A stretch of 64,000 nt of DNA. Origin: Pseudomonas sp. QTF5. Lineage in GTDB: Bacteria > Pseudomonadota > Gammaproteobacteria > Pseudomonadales > Pseudomonadaceae. Position numbers and translations under genes: made by a program. A model generated the notes under the pieces. The model had not been told where the DNA came from. It worked only from the letters and a program-made list of their open reading frames with translations, and ran no database searches. The DNA lies in NCBI RefSeq assembly GCF_000512695.2, contig NZ_AZRW02000006.1, positions 153,833-217,832 on the forward strand. Reading direction: 5' to 3'. Below are positions 7,151 to 16,938 of this stretch, piece after piece. Each line of letters starts with the position of its first letter. The first letter of the stretch is position 1.

Positions 7151-8932
7151 TCAGCGATCCTCGTCCTCCCAATCCACCGGATGAATCATCAGATAGCTGT
7201 CGACTGCAGTGCCTATTGTTGGAAAGAACGCCGTTTCGCCAAGTCGCGCGAAAAGCCCGAATCGCTTCAGCTTGTCCTTGACCGGATCCTTCATCTCGGC
7301 CACGCACAACTTGATGCCCGCCGCGTGCAAGGTTTCGTCCAGCTCCGCCAACATGTCGGCAGAGGTCACGTCCACGCTGGTGACGGGTTCCGCGGCAACG
7401 ACCAGCCAGCGCACTGGCGTAGGCGATGCAGCCACGGCGTCCAGCACCCGGTCATGGAACAACTCGGCGTTGGCGAAAAACAACGGCGCATCCCAGCGAA
7501 ACAGTACCAGGCCGGGTACAAGGCGCGCGTCGGGATAGCGCTTGATGTCGTGATAACCCTTGACGCCTTCAGCACGTCCCAGAACGGCAGAATAAGGACG
7601 CCAGCCATCCCACAGAAATTCGATGACGGCGATCACGATGGCCAGGCCGATGCCTTCAATCGCCCCCAGCACGGCCACGCCGACGGTGCAGACGATTGAC
7701 AGCCAGAACTCCCAACGCTGGATTCGATAAATTCGTCGCAGGTCGGTGACCTCAATCAGACCGATGGCGGAGGCGATCACTACCGCAGCCAGTGCGCTGG
7801 TGGGTAAATCCTTCAACAGGTCCGGTGCCACCACCAGCAGCAAGGCAACAGCAAGTGCGCCGATGACTCCGGTCAGCTGGGTTTTGGCGCCTGCAGCCTC
7901 GGCCACGGGCGTACGTGACGAACTGCTGCTGATTGGAAAACCCTGAAAGAAACCGGCGGCCAGGTTGGCGACGCCGAGCCCCACCATTTCCTGGTTCGGG
8001 TCCACATAGGTACGGGTCCGCGCCGCATAGACACGCGAGAGTACGCTGGTATCGGCGAACGAAACCAGGGCAACGGCGCAACCGCCGATCAGGACGGGGA
8101 CGATATCGGCGCGAGTGATCCAGGGGATGGCGAACGCAGGCAAGCCTTGTGGAAGAGAGCCGAGGACCGACACGCCAGCGCGCGCGGCAAGGTCCAGCAC
8201 ACCCACGGCGACGGTCGCTCCCGCCACGGCGATCAGAATGCCCGGCACGCGCTTGTTGCCCTTGAGCAACAGGATCACCGCCAAAGTAGCTGCGCCGACC
8301 ATGAAAGCGGTCCAGTTGGTTTTCCCCTCCATGACCGCTGTAGCGATCGCCCACAGGTTTCTCAGCGGGCCGTCGGATTCAATCGAAAAACCGAAAAACT
8401 TGGGCAGCTGGCTGATCAATACCGTCAGCGCGATCCCGTTCATGTACCCGTAGCGGATCGGTTTGGAAAGCAGCTCCGTGACAAAACCCAGGCGCGCTAT
8501 GCCGGCCAGGATGCACACCGCCCCCGACACGATCGCCATCATGCCCGCAAGGGCGATTGCACGATGCGGATCGCCGCCGGACAGTGGCAGGACGACGGCG
8601 AGGATGACGGCAGCCAGCGAGGAATCCGGCCCCAGCACCAGAATCCGGCTGGGTCCGAACAGCGCATAAGCGAGCAGCGGAACGATGGTCGCGTAAAGGC
8701 CATAGATGCCGGGTACGCCTGATGCCACTGCGTAGGCGATGCCGACCGGGACCAGCATTGTGGTCAGCACCAGTCCGGCCACGAGGTCGTGCCGAAACCA
8801 AGCCATTTGGTATTCGCGCAGCGTGCGCAGTCCCGGCAGCCAGCGACTCCAACCGGTTTTATCGTCGGTGGTACCCCTATGGGCAATCCGGCCCGGTTCC
8901 GGGACGGGAGGCGAAGCATCCGAATGGCTCAT
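7151..8932 (-). CDS. SulP family inorganic anion transporter with STAS domain
   Basis: A 593-residue inner-membrane protein. The N-terminal SulP region has the signature VPVGIAYAVASGVPGIYGLYATIVP at residues 60-85, followed by about a dozen hydrophobic helices. A cytoplasmic STAS domain occupies roughly residues 440-580. Close SLC26A/SulP relatives carry sulfate, bicarbonate or dicarboxylates; the substrate cannot be read from the sequence. It lies 101 bp upstream of the AI-2E gene and 49 bp downstream of ppk2, all on the minus strand, so the four genes may form one operon. Confidence 0.88.
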   Translation of the reverse strand: MSHSDASPPVPEPGRIAHRGTTDDKTGWSRWLPGLRTLREYQMAWFRHDLVAGLVLTTMLVPVGIAYAVASGVPGIYGLYATIVPLLAYALFGPSRILVLGPDSSLAAVILAVVLPLSGGDPHRAIALAGMMAIVSGAVCILAGIARLGFVTELLSKPIRYGYMNGIALTVLISQLPKFFGFSIESDGPLRNLWAIATAVMEGKTNWTAFMVGAATLAVILLLKGNKRVPGILIAVAGATVAVGVLDLAARAGVSVLGSLPQGLPAFAIPWITRADIVPVLIGGCAVALVSFADTSVLSRVYAARTRTYVDPNQEMVGLGVANLAAGFFQGFPISSSSSRTPVAEAAGAKTQLTGVIGALAVALLLVVAPDLLKDLPTSALAAVVIASAIGLIEVTDLRRIYRIQRWEFWLSIVCTVGVAVLGAIEGIGLAIVIAVIEFLWDGWRPYSAVLGRAEGVKGYHDIKRYPDARLVPGLVLFRWDAPLFFANAELFHDRVLDAVAASPTPVRWLVVAAEPVTSVDVTSADMLAELDETLHAAGIKLCVAEMKDPVKDKLKRFGLFARLGETAFFPTIGTAVDSYLMIHPVDWEDEDR

Positions 8933-8981
8933 AGGACTGTGGCCTTTTGGTGTACAGCGCAGATCCGTTTGAACGTGCCGG

Positions 8982-9806
8982 TCAGAATTTTTCCGGAATT
9001 CGCCGCAACGGATAATTCGGTTCGCGATAGCCGCCTGATTTCTGCCGCTTGGGCAAAATCACTTTTTCGCGCGGTACATTCTTGTACGGAATGCGGCTGA
9101 GCAAATCAGAGATGATGTTGAGGCGGGCCCGCTTCTTGTCGTTCGAGTTGGCCACCAGCCACGGAGCATGTTCGGTATCGGTCGCCTTGAACATGTCGTC
9201 ACGTGCGCGTGAGTAGTCATACCAGCGGCTGTATGACTTGAGATCCATTGGCGTCAGTTTCCAGGTTTTGCGGCCATCCTTGATCCGCGCCTCGAGCCGG
9301 CGGGTCTGCTCCTCTTCGCTGACTTCCAGCCAGTACTTGAACAGCATTACGCCCGAGTCGACCATCATGCGTTCCATGAGAGGGGTCAGGCTCAGGAAAC
9401 GGGTCGTCTGTTCATCGGTACAAAATCCCATCACCCGCTCGACCCCTGCGCGGTTGTACCAACTGCGATCGAAGATCACCACCTCGCCAGCCGCTGGCAT
9501 GTGCGACATGTAGCGCTGCATGTACATCTGGCTCTTCTCGCGATCGGTCGGTGCAGGTAGCGCCACCACCCGAAAGACACGCGGGCTCACCCTCTCCGTG
9601 AGCGCCTTGATCGTCCCGCCCTTGCCGGCGCCGTCGCGCCCCTCGAAGACGATACAAATCTTGATGCCCTTCTGTTTCACCCATTCCTGCAACTTGACCA
9701 TTTCGACATGCAGTCGGCGTAACTGCTCAAGATAGTCTTTGTTCGTCAGTTTCAAGGGTTCAGCGGCGTTACTTTTAACCGCGGGTTTCTTCTTGTCCTT
9801 TGCCAT
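8982..9806 (-). CDS. ppk2: Polyphosphate kinase 2
   Basis: A 274-residue one-domain PPK2 that transfers phosphate between polyphosphate and nucleotides. Walker A is FEGRDGAGKGGTIK near residue 60, and the Walker B/lid region contains DRSWYNRAGVE near residue 120. The C-terminal block NDKKRARLNIISDLLSRIPY is typical of class I members. The ATG at 9806 has GAGG 8 nt upstream. It opens the minus-strand group with the SulP, AI-2E and channel genes; the functional link is unclear. Confidence 0.93.
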   Translation of the reverse strand: MAKDKKKPAVKSNAAEPLKLTNKDYLEQLRRLHVEMVKLQEWVKQKGIKICIVFEGRDGAGKGGTIKALTERVSPRVFRVVALPAPTDREKSQMYMQRYMSHMPAAGEVVIFDRSWYNRAGVERVMGFCTDEQTTRFLSLTPLMERMMVDSGVMLFKYWLEVSEEEQTRRLEARIKDGRKTWKLTPMDLKSYSRWYDYSRARDDMFKATDTEHAPWLVANSNDKKRARLNIISDLLSRIPYKNVPREKVILPKRQKSGGYREPNYPLRRIPEKF

Positions 9807-10085
9807 GACCAAAGCCTCACAAATGCCAGTTGCATTGCTTCGAGCAAACTGGCGTCAGTCGTGGACGGCCCTCTGCTCTTGACGTTTAACGCCTTACCAA
9901 CCGCGTGAGTCTAGTCCATGGTTCAACCCTCAAGGGTTACTGCACGCTCCTGGAGGCTTTGCACAAAACGGATAGCGATCTGCGCAAAGCGGCTATTGCT
10001 CCGTGCCCGGCGACTCTACCCTCGGCTTTACGGGACGTTAGCCGCGTTACCGACGCTCTAAAAACAACAACAAGAGATAGATGCC
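9807..10085. other. Divergent intergenic region ppk2 / benK
   Basis: 279 bp hold the promoters of two divergent genes. I see no convincing -35/-10 pair and no reading frame I would call. The last 25 bases before benK form an A-rich Hfq/Crc-type site, listed separately. Confidence 0.6.
10061..10078 (+). promoter_or_regulatory. Hfq/Crc (CA-motif) site at the benK ribosome binding site
   Basis: AAAACAACAACAAGAGA contains overlapping AANAANAA motifs immediately 5' of and overlapping the weak AAGAGA ribosome site of benK. This is the arrangement through which Hfq/Crc blocks translation in Pseudomonas catabolite repression. Confidence 0.7.
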
Positions 10086-11429
10086 ATGCGCAAGATCAAC
10101 GTACATGAGGTTATCGACAACGCTCGATTCAACCGCTTTCACTGGATGGTGCTGTTCTGGTGCGCCCTGATCATCATCTTCGACGGATATGATTTGGTGA
10201 TCTACGGCGTGGTGTTGCCGATGCTGATGAAAGAGTGGGGGCTCAGTCCCCTGCAAGCCGGCGCACTGGGCAGTTATGCCTTGTTCGGGATGATGTTCGG
10301 CGCGCTGTTCTTCGGCCCGCTGTCGGACAAGATCGGCCGCAAAAAAGCCATCACGATCTGCGTGATGCTGTTCAGCGGTTTTACCGTGCTCAATGGTTTT
10401 GCCCGTAACCCCACCGAGTTTGGCCTCTGCCGGTTCATTGCCGGGCTTGGCATTGGCGGGGTGATGCCCAACGTCGTGGCACTGATGAACGAGTACGCGC
10501 CGAAAAAAATCCGCAGCACGCTGGTGGCAATCATGTTCAGCGGCTACTCGGTGGGTGGGATGCTCTCGGCGGGGCTCGGCATCGTGCTGATCCCGAGTTT
10601 TGGCTGGCAGTCGGTTTTTTACGTGGCGGTGCTGCCGTTGCTGTTGCTGCCGTTGATCATGTACTTCCTGCCCGAATCGGTGGGTTTCATGCTGCGTCAG
10701 GGGCGCAATGAAGAAGCGCGCAACATCCTGGAACGGGTTGATCCGGCTTACGTCGCTCATGCTGGCGATGAGTTGCACATGAGCGAAGTGAAGGGCACTG
10801 GCACCCCGGTGTTGCAACTGTTTCGCGAGGGCCGTGCGCTGCGCACGCTGATGCTGTGGCTGGCGTTTTTCTGCTGCTTGCTGATGGTCTACGCGTTGAG
10901 TTCCTGGCTGCCGAAACTGATGGCCAACGCCGGTTACAGCCTGGGCTCGAGTCTGTCGTTCCTGCTGGTGCTCAACTTCGGCGCCATTTTTGGTGCGGTC
11001 GGTGGCGGTGTACTGGGTGACAAGCTCAATCTGCCGCGAGTGCTGTCGGTGTTCTTCGTCGTTGCTGCGGTATCGATCAGTTTGTTGGGCTTCAACAGCC
11101 CGATGCCGGTGTTGTACCTGCTGATCGCCCTGGCCGGTGCCACCACCATCGGTTCGCAGATTCTGCTGTACGCCTGCGCCGCGCAGTTCTACTCCATGAC
11201 CATTCGCTCCACCGGTTTGGGCTGGGCCTCGGGCATCGGGCGCAACGGCGCCATCGTCGGTCCGCTGCTGGGTGGTGCCTTGCTGGGGATCAGCCTGCCG
11301 CTGCAACTGAACTTCATGGCGTTTGCCTTGCCTGGCGCGGTGGCTGCTGTCGCGATGACCGTGTTCGCCATCAGCAGCCGGCGTAGCGCTTCGGGTGTCA
11401 GCCAAGCGCTTTCACCGACCGGCGCTTGA
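10086..11429 (+). CDS. benK: MFS aromatic acid/H+ symporter, BenK-like
   Basis: A 447-residue, 12-helix major facilitator of the aromatic acid:H+ symporter (AAHS) family, located in the inner membrane. Diagnostic features are the helix-1 motif FDGYDLVIYGVVLP near residue 35, GPLSDKIGRKKA in loop 2-3 near residue 80, and a second PLLGGALLG region near the C-terminus. It probably imports benzoate or a hydroxybenzoate. It heads a benK-benE-benF set with only 3 bp between benK and benE. No benABCD or catABC genes are present in the window. Confidence 0.85.
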   Translation: MRKINVHEVIDNARFNRFHWMVLFWCALIIIFDGYDLVIYGVVLPMLMKEWGLSPLQAGALGSYALFGMMFGALFFGPLSDKIGRKKAITICVMLFSGFTVLNGFARNPTEFGLCRFIAGLGIGGVMPNVVALMNEYAPKKIRSTLVAIMFSGYSVGGMLSAGLGIVLIPSFGWQSVFYVAVLPLLLLPLIMYFLPESVGFMLRQGRNEEARNILERVDPAYVAHAGDELHMSEVKGTGTPVLQLFREGRALRTLMLWLAFFCCLLMVYALSSWLPKLMANAGYSLGSSLSFLLVLNFGAIFGAVGGGVLGDKLNLPRVLSVFFVVAAVSISLLGFNSPMPVLYLLIALAGATTIGSQILLYACAAQFYSMTIRSTGLGWASGIGRNGAIVGPLLGGALLGISLPLQLNFMAFALPGAVAAVAMTVFAISSRRSASGVSQALSPTGA

Positions 11430-11432
11430 GCC

Positions 11433-12638
11433 ATGAAAGCTCTATTCCAGGACTTTTCCCTGTCTGCTGCCGTCGCCGGATTTATCGCCACGGTGATTTC
11501 CTACGCAGGCCCCTTGGTGATCATCTTTCAGGCGGCCGAGGCTGCGCAGCTCTCGCGGGAGGTGTTGTCGTCCTGGGTCTGGGCAATCTCCATCGGCAGC
11601 GCCGTGCTCGGCATCGGTTTGAGCCTGCGTTACCGCGTCCCGGTGATCATCGCGTGGTCGGCGCCGGGCTCGGCATTACTGGTGGCGCTGTTGCCGGAGA
11701 TCTCCATGCCGGAAGCGGTGGGAGCCTATCTGGTCAGCAGCCTGATTATCTTCCTGGTCGGCGTGTCGGGAGCTTTCGACTGGATCATCGGCAAACTGCC
11801 CGCGGCGATTGCGGCGGCGATGCTGGCGGGGATTCTGTTCAGCTTCGGCACCGGGTTATTCGTGTCGCTGCAAGGCAAGCCATTACTGGTGCTGGCGATG
11901 TTTGCCACGTACCTGATCTGCAAGCGGGTGATGCCGCGTTACGCAGTGTTGATGGTGTTGCTGGTGGGCTGTTCCATCGCGTTTCTCGCCGGTGATTTGC
12001 ACCGCGAAGCGCTGGTGATCGGTTGGGCCACGCCGATGTGGATCACCCCCGAATTCAGCCTGAGCGCGATCCTGAATATCGCCTTGCCGTTGGTGATGGT
12101 GGCGCTGACCGGCCAGTTTGTGCCCGGCATGGCGGTGCTGCGCGCTAGTGGTTACTCAACGCCGGCCGGTCCGATCATCGCCAGCAGTGCGTTGGGCACT
12201 GCGTTGTTGGCACCGTTCGGTTGTCACGGGTTGAATCTGGCAGCGATTACCGCGGCCATTTGTACCGGTCGCGAGGCCCATGAAGATCCGGGCAAACGCT
12301 ATGTGGCCGGGGTCGTGGGCGGCTTGTGTTACCTGGTGCTGGGGATCTTCGGTGCGACGCTGGTTTCGTTGTTTTCGGCGTTCCCCAAAGAGCTGATCGC
12401 GGCATTGGCCGGGCTGGCGCTGTTCGCCGCGATTGCCGGAGCGCTGGCCGGTGCAATGGCGGTGCCGAGTGATCGCGAAGCCGCGCTGGTGACCTTTCTC
12501 ACCACCGCCTCGGGCATGTCGCTGTTTGGTTTGTCCGCCGTTTTTTGGGGGCTTATTTTCGGCATGGTCACGCACGTGCTGTTGAGCGCCCGGCGTCCCG
12601 CGCCTCAGGTCACGCCCGCACAGGAGGTGGCGCGCTGA
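11433..12638 (+). CDS. benE: Benzoate/H+ symporter BenE
   Basis: A 401-residue inner-membrane protein of the BenE family with about 12 hydrophobic segments (for example [24 protein letters not shown] near the N-terminus and [18 protein letters not shown] near residue 270). It provides a second inner-membrane benzoate route beside BenK. The ATG at 11433 lies 3 bp after the benK stop, so translation is probably coupled. Confidence 0.9.
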   Translation: MKALFQDFSLSAAVAGFIATVISYAGPLVIIFQAAEAAQLSREVLSSWVWAISIGSAVLGIGLSLRYRVPVIIAWSAPGSALLVALLPEISMPEAVGAYLVSSLIIFLVGVSGAFDWIIGKLPAAIAAAMLAGILFSFGTGLFVSLQGKPLLVLAMFATYLICKRVMPRYAVLMVLLVGCSIAFLAGDLHREALVIGWATPMWITPEFSLSAILNIALPLVMVALTGQFVPGMAVLRASGYSTPAGPIIASSALGTALLAPFGCHGLNLAAITAAICTGREAHEDPGKRYVAGVVGGLCYLVLGIFGATLVSLFSAFPKELIAALAGLALFAAIAGALAGAMAVPSDREAALVTFLTTASGMSLFGLSAVFWGLIFGMVTHVLLSARRPAPQVTPAQEVAR

Positions 12639-12729
12639 CCGAGTAGGTAGTCGCCACCCCGATCCTTATCCGTTTTCACCATCCCCCGCGGCGAATCCGC
12701 CACGGGTGGAGCACTTCAACCTGTCGATC

Positions 12730-12747
12730 AATAACAATAAGAGAACA
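12730..12747 (+). promoter_or_regulatory. Hfq/Crc (CA-motif) site before benF
   Basis: AATAACAATAAGAGAACA overlaps the AAGAGA ribosome site of benF and carries AANAANAA motifs, like the benK leader. Confidence 0.65.
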
Positions 12748-12750
12748 GCG

Positions 12751-14019
12751 ATGAAACAGATTCTTCCAGCAACCGGTTCAGTGTTGTCCCTGGCGGTCGT
12801 CTCGGGTTTTTCCAGTGGTGTGATGGCCGCCGAGGGCGGCTTCATCGAAGACACCACAGCCACCTTGCAGGCACGTAACTATTACTTCAGTCGGGACTTT
12901 TCCGACATCGTCGGGGCCAATCAACAGTCGAAGGCCGAAGAGTGGGCACAAGGCTTCATCCTCAACGTCAAATCCGGATATACCCAAGGCCCGATCGGTT
13001 TTGGTGTGGATGTCATCGGCCTGCTCGGACTCAAACTCGACAGCAGTCCGGACCGGGTCAACACCGGTTTGCTGCCGGTGCGCGATAACGGGCGCGCGGC
13101 GAATGAGTACAGCCGTCTGGAAGGTGCACTGAAAATGCGTTACTCCAAAACCGAGTTGAAAGTGGGTGAGTTGCAACCCAACCTGCCGGTGCTGGCCTTC
13201 AGCGATATCCGTCTGCTGCCGCCCAGCTATCAGGGCGCGAGCATCAGCTCCAATGAGATCGATGGCCTGACCTTGCAGGGCGGTCACTTGAATTCCACCA
13301 GCCTGCGCAACGAGGCCGGCGATGAAAAGATGCAGGCCATGCTCGGTCATGTACCGCAGCGTCAGGTCAGCAGCGATGGCTTCAACTTTGCTGGCGCCGA
13401 TTACGCCTTCAATGACAAACGCAGTTCGGTCAGTGCCTGGTTCGGGCAACTGGAAGATATCTACAACCAGCGTTTTCTCGGCCTCAAGCACAGCCAGCCG
13501 ATGGGCGACTGGACCCTGGGCGCCAACCTTGGCTATTACGATTCGCGTGAAGACGGCAAAAAGTTGCTGGGCAATATCGACAACCAGGCGTTCTTCTCCT
13601 TGCTGTCGGCCAAGCGCGGCGGCCACACCTTTTATGTCGGCTATCAGGGCATGTTCGGCGACAGCGCCTTCCCGCGAGTGTTTGCCAACATCTCGCCACT
13701 GGGCAACGAAGTGCCGACCTACGAGTTCGCCTACACCGACGAGCGCTCCTGGCAGGCGCGTTACGACTACGACTTCGCAGCCCTCGGCATGCCGGGGCTG
13801 ACCAGCACCGTGCGCTACATCACCGGTAATAACGTCGACACCGGCAAAGGGTTTGAAGGCAAGGACCGCGAGCGCGATCTGGATATCGGCTATGTGCTGC
13901 AGAGCGGCAGCCTCAAAGGCCTCGGGATCCGTGTGCGCAACGTTATGGCGCGTTCCAACTACCGCAGTGATATCGACGAAAACCGCCTGATCCTCAGTTA
14001 CACCTGGAAGCTGTTATGA
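12751..14019 (+). CDS. benF: OprD family outer-membrane porin, BenF-like
   Basis: A 422-residue OprD/OccK-type 18-stranded porin. The signal peptide is [20 protein letters not shown] and is cut near GVMAAEG. The mature start [20 protein letters not shown] is typical of OprD proteins, and the final strand ends in an aromatic-rich ILSYTWKLL tail. In benzoate clusters this porin supplies the outer-membrane step. I used ATG 12751, which begins the signal peptide; an in-frame ATG at 12706 would add a hydrophilic extension. The 112-bp gap after benE leaves room for its own promoter. Confidence 0.87.
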   Translation: MKQILPATGSVLSLAVVSGFSSGVMAAEGGFIEDTTATLQARNYYFSRDFSDIVGANQQSKAEEWAQGFILNVKSGYTQGPIGFGVDVIGLLGLKLDSSPDRVNTGLLPVRDNGRAANEYSRLEGALKMRYSKTELKVGELQPNLPVLAFSDIRLLPPSYQGASISSNEIDGLTLQGGHLNSTSLRNEAGDEKMQAMLGHVPQRQVSSDGFNFAGADYAFNDKRSSVSAWFGQLEDIYNQRFLGLKHSQPMGDWTLGANLGYYDSREDGKKLLGNIDNQAFFSLLSAKRGGHTFYVGYQGMFGDSAFPRVFANISPLGNEVPTYEFAYTDERSWQARYDYDFAALGMPGLTSTVRYITGNNVDTGKGFEGKDRERDLDIGYVLQSGSLKGLGIRVRNVMARSNYRSDIDENRLILSYTWKLL

Positions 14020-14028
14020 ACCTCGCGG

Positions 14029-14208
14029 TCACAGATCCGTGGTGCAGTCACCCATGACTTCGTATGTCACCCGATGGCTCTGCCCTTGATGATCGACATA
14101 CTCCATGGTCGCAGGCGCAACTCCGCAGGCGGTTGCGGTGTTTGTCACGGAAACTATCTTGGCGATGTCCAGCGGCTGAGCCGGGTCATACGAGGTGGCG
14201 GAGGGCTA
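14029..14208 (-). pseudogene. Remnant of a DUF2790-type small exported protein
   Basis: On the minus strand an open stretch of 59 codons reads PLDIAKIVSVTNTATACGV, then a TMEYVDHQGQ block and YEVMGDCTTDL before the stop at 14029. The spacing of two cysteines and the LDIAK..SV start match the DUF2790 family of short periplasmic proteins in Pseudomonas. The frame is blocked by TAG at 14206-14208 and has no start codon or signal peptide. The upstream bases still read something like SVVASS in the same frame. I conclude the N-terminus has decayed. The family match is from memory. Confidence 0.55.
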
Positions 14209-14291
14209 AATGGAAGAGGCAACGACAGAAGCCCGCGGCGCCCATCTCAAACCGAGTGGGCGGCTGCGGGTCATTGGGCCTGAGGTCCCGG

Positions 14292-15138
14292 TTACCTCAT
14301 CCCCAGCGAGTTCGGCAGGACCAGAGAAATCCACGGTACATAGGTAATCAATATCAGGAACAGGAGCAGGATAATCAGCCAAGGCATGGCTGCACGTATG
14401 GTGGCGGTCAGTGACATGCCGGTCACCGCTGAGGTGACGAACAGGTTCAGGCCAACGGGTGGCGTAATCAGACCGATCTCCAGGTTCACCACCATGATGA
14501 TCCCCAAATGAATCGGGTCGATTCCCAACTTCATGGCAATCGGGAACATGATCGGCGCCAGGATCAGGATGATTGCCGAGGGTTCCATGAACGCCCCAGC
14601 CACCAATAACACGATGTTCACCACGAGCAGGAATGTCACCGGTGTCAGACCCGCGCCGATGACCCAGGCGGTGATTTGTTGGGGCAATTGCTCGGTGGTC
14701 AGTACATGAGCGAAGAGCATGGCATTGGCGATGATGAACATCAGCATGATGCTCAGCTTGGCGGATTCGAGCAGTACCTTCGGTATCTTCATCCTGGGCG
14801 GCATCTACACCGGGATGTTCACCCCGACCGAGGCGGCAGCAGTGGCGGCGGTCTACGCGGCATTCATTGCGCTATTCGTCTACAAGGACATGTCGTTTCG
14901 CGATCAAGCGCCGCGCCACACCGCCTGTGGTCATGAAGGCACCGGCGAGCAAAAAGAACGGGATGGCCAGCAATGTGTAGTGCTCGGAGGTCTCGAACAG
15001 CTTGATGGCCAGTGAGCGCACGGAGTCAGGGCTGAAAAAGATGATCGTCAGCGAACCGGCCAGGCCAAGGGAAATGGCGATCGGTACGCCGATAAACATC
15101 AACGCGAACAGAGCAACAAAGAGGAAGAGAATGGTCAT
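14292..15138 (-). pseudogene. dctM: TRAP transporter large permease DctM, destroyed by deletion and internal inversion
   Basis: The N-terminal part (15138 to about 14905) reads MTILFLFVALFALMFIGVPI up to GAFMTTGGVARRLI. The C-terminal part (about 14783 to 14292) reads PKVLLESAKLSIMLMFIIAN to LPNSLGM. Between them the conserved segment ILGGIYTGMFTPTEAAAVAA...YKDMSFRD is present but on the opposite (plus) strand, at about 14785-14905. Relative to the usual length of about 426 residues, roughly 135 residues between ARRLI and ILGG are missing. The start overlaps the dctQ stop (ATGA), as in intact operons. No functional permease can be made. Confidence 0.88.
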
Positions 15139-15767
15139 TTCTTATCATCCTCATGCTCGGTCAGTTTCAGCACCTCCGCGGCCTCGTCGGCCAGGCCCAG
15201 GCCCGTTTGACGGTTTTGCACAATGCGCACCAGAATCTCGGCAAAACGGATGAACACCAAGGCAAAACCCACCGGCACAATCAGTCCGATGTGCCATTGC
15301 ATGATGCCGTAATGACCGAGGTCCTCGGCCCCGATGCCGGCGATGAACAGCGTTTGAATCCATTCGAAACTGGCGACGCTGAGCAGGCCCGCATAGGCCA
15401 GACTGCAGAGGCAGGCAATGATGCCAATGATTCGCTGAACCGGTTTGCTGGCCAGTTTCACCAAGGCATCGACACCGATATGCCCAGCCGTGCGCACGCC
15501 ATAGGACAAGCCGAAAAAGATCAACCAGGCGAACAAGGCTTTGGTCAGCGATATGCTCCACGTCATGGCTTGGGCCATCCCCATGACGCTGTCGCCAATG
15601 GCGAACAAGGGTTCACTGGCGCTCTGCCACTGCTCGGCGAGGCTGTAGAAAACGCTATAGAGGTTGTTAAGGATGACGTAAACGAACGTTACCAGCGTCA
15701 TTGCCGCCAGCAGGAAGACGATAAAGCCTTCTTCGAAGTGATCCCAAATGCGCCGTAAGGCATTCAT
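15135..15767 (-). CDS. dctQ: TRAP transporter small permease DctQ
   Basis: A 210-residue inner-membrane protein with four helices (near residues 17-40, 75-95, 115-135 and 155-180), the usual DctQ layout, and a charged cytoplasmic tail. It is the small membrane subunit of a C4-dicarboxylate TRAP transporter. I used the ATG at 15767 (MNALRRIWDHFEEG) with GGAG about 9 nt upstream; ATG 15776 is an alternative. It lies between dctP and the broken dctM, so it has no local partner large enough to transport. Confidence 0.88.
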   Translation of the reverse strand: MNALRRIWDHFEEGFIVFLLAAMTLVTFVYVILNNLYSVFYSLAEQWQSASEPLFAIGDSVMGMAQAMTWSISLTKALFAWLIFFGLSYGVRTAGHIGVDALVKLASKPVQRIIGIIACLCSLAYAGLLSVASFEWIQTLFIAGIGAEDLGHYGIMQWHIGLIVPVGFALVFIRFAEILVRIVQNRQTGLGLADEAAEVLKLTEHEDDKK

Positions 15768-15838
15768 GAGTGGCATCTCCCGATCGAGTGACGACGATGA
15801 AACAGGAGCCACCCTTTCGGGCAGCGCCCGCCGGCAGA

Positions 15839-16834
<996 letters not shown>

Positions 16835-16838
16835 TTAG

Positions 16839-16856
16839 AGGTTCCTCTTGTTTTAG
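16839..16856 (-). promoter_or_regulatory. Hfq/Crc (CA-motif) site before dctP
   Basis: On the minus strand CTAAAACAAGAGGAACC places an AAAACAAGA motif across the GAGG ribosome site of dctP, consistent with translational catabolite repression. Confidence 0.5.
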
Positions 16857-16938
16857 TTCTCGTGCCGTTCATGTCTGAAACGCGTTTGCACGGTGGACAA
16901 GAGGAGTCTAGGCAATAAATCACCATTGGTCGTTGCGA

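Noticed and set aside
10047..11405. 452-residue minus-strand frame opposite benK
   Set aside because: Composition is dominated by Gln, His and Arg, with no motifs. It is the antisense of a typical membrane protein gene.
14719..15015. 98-residue plus-strand frame in the dctM region as a separate gene
   Set aside because: Its middle part is the inverted piece of dctM; the ends are antisense of the flanking dctM sequence. It is debris, not a new protein.
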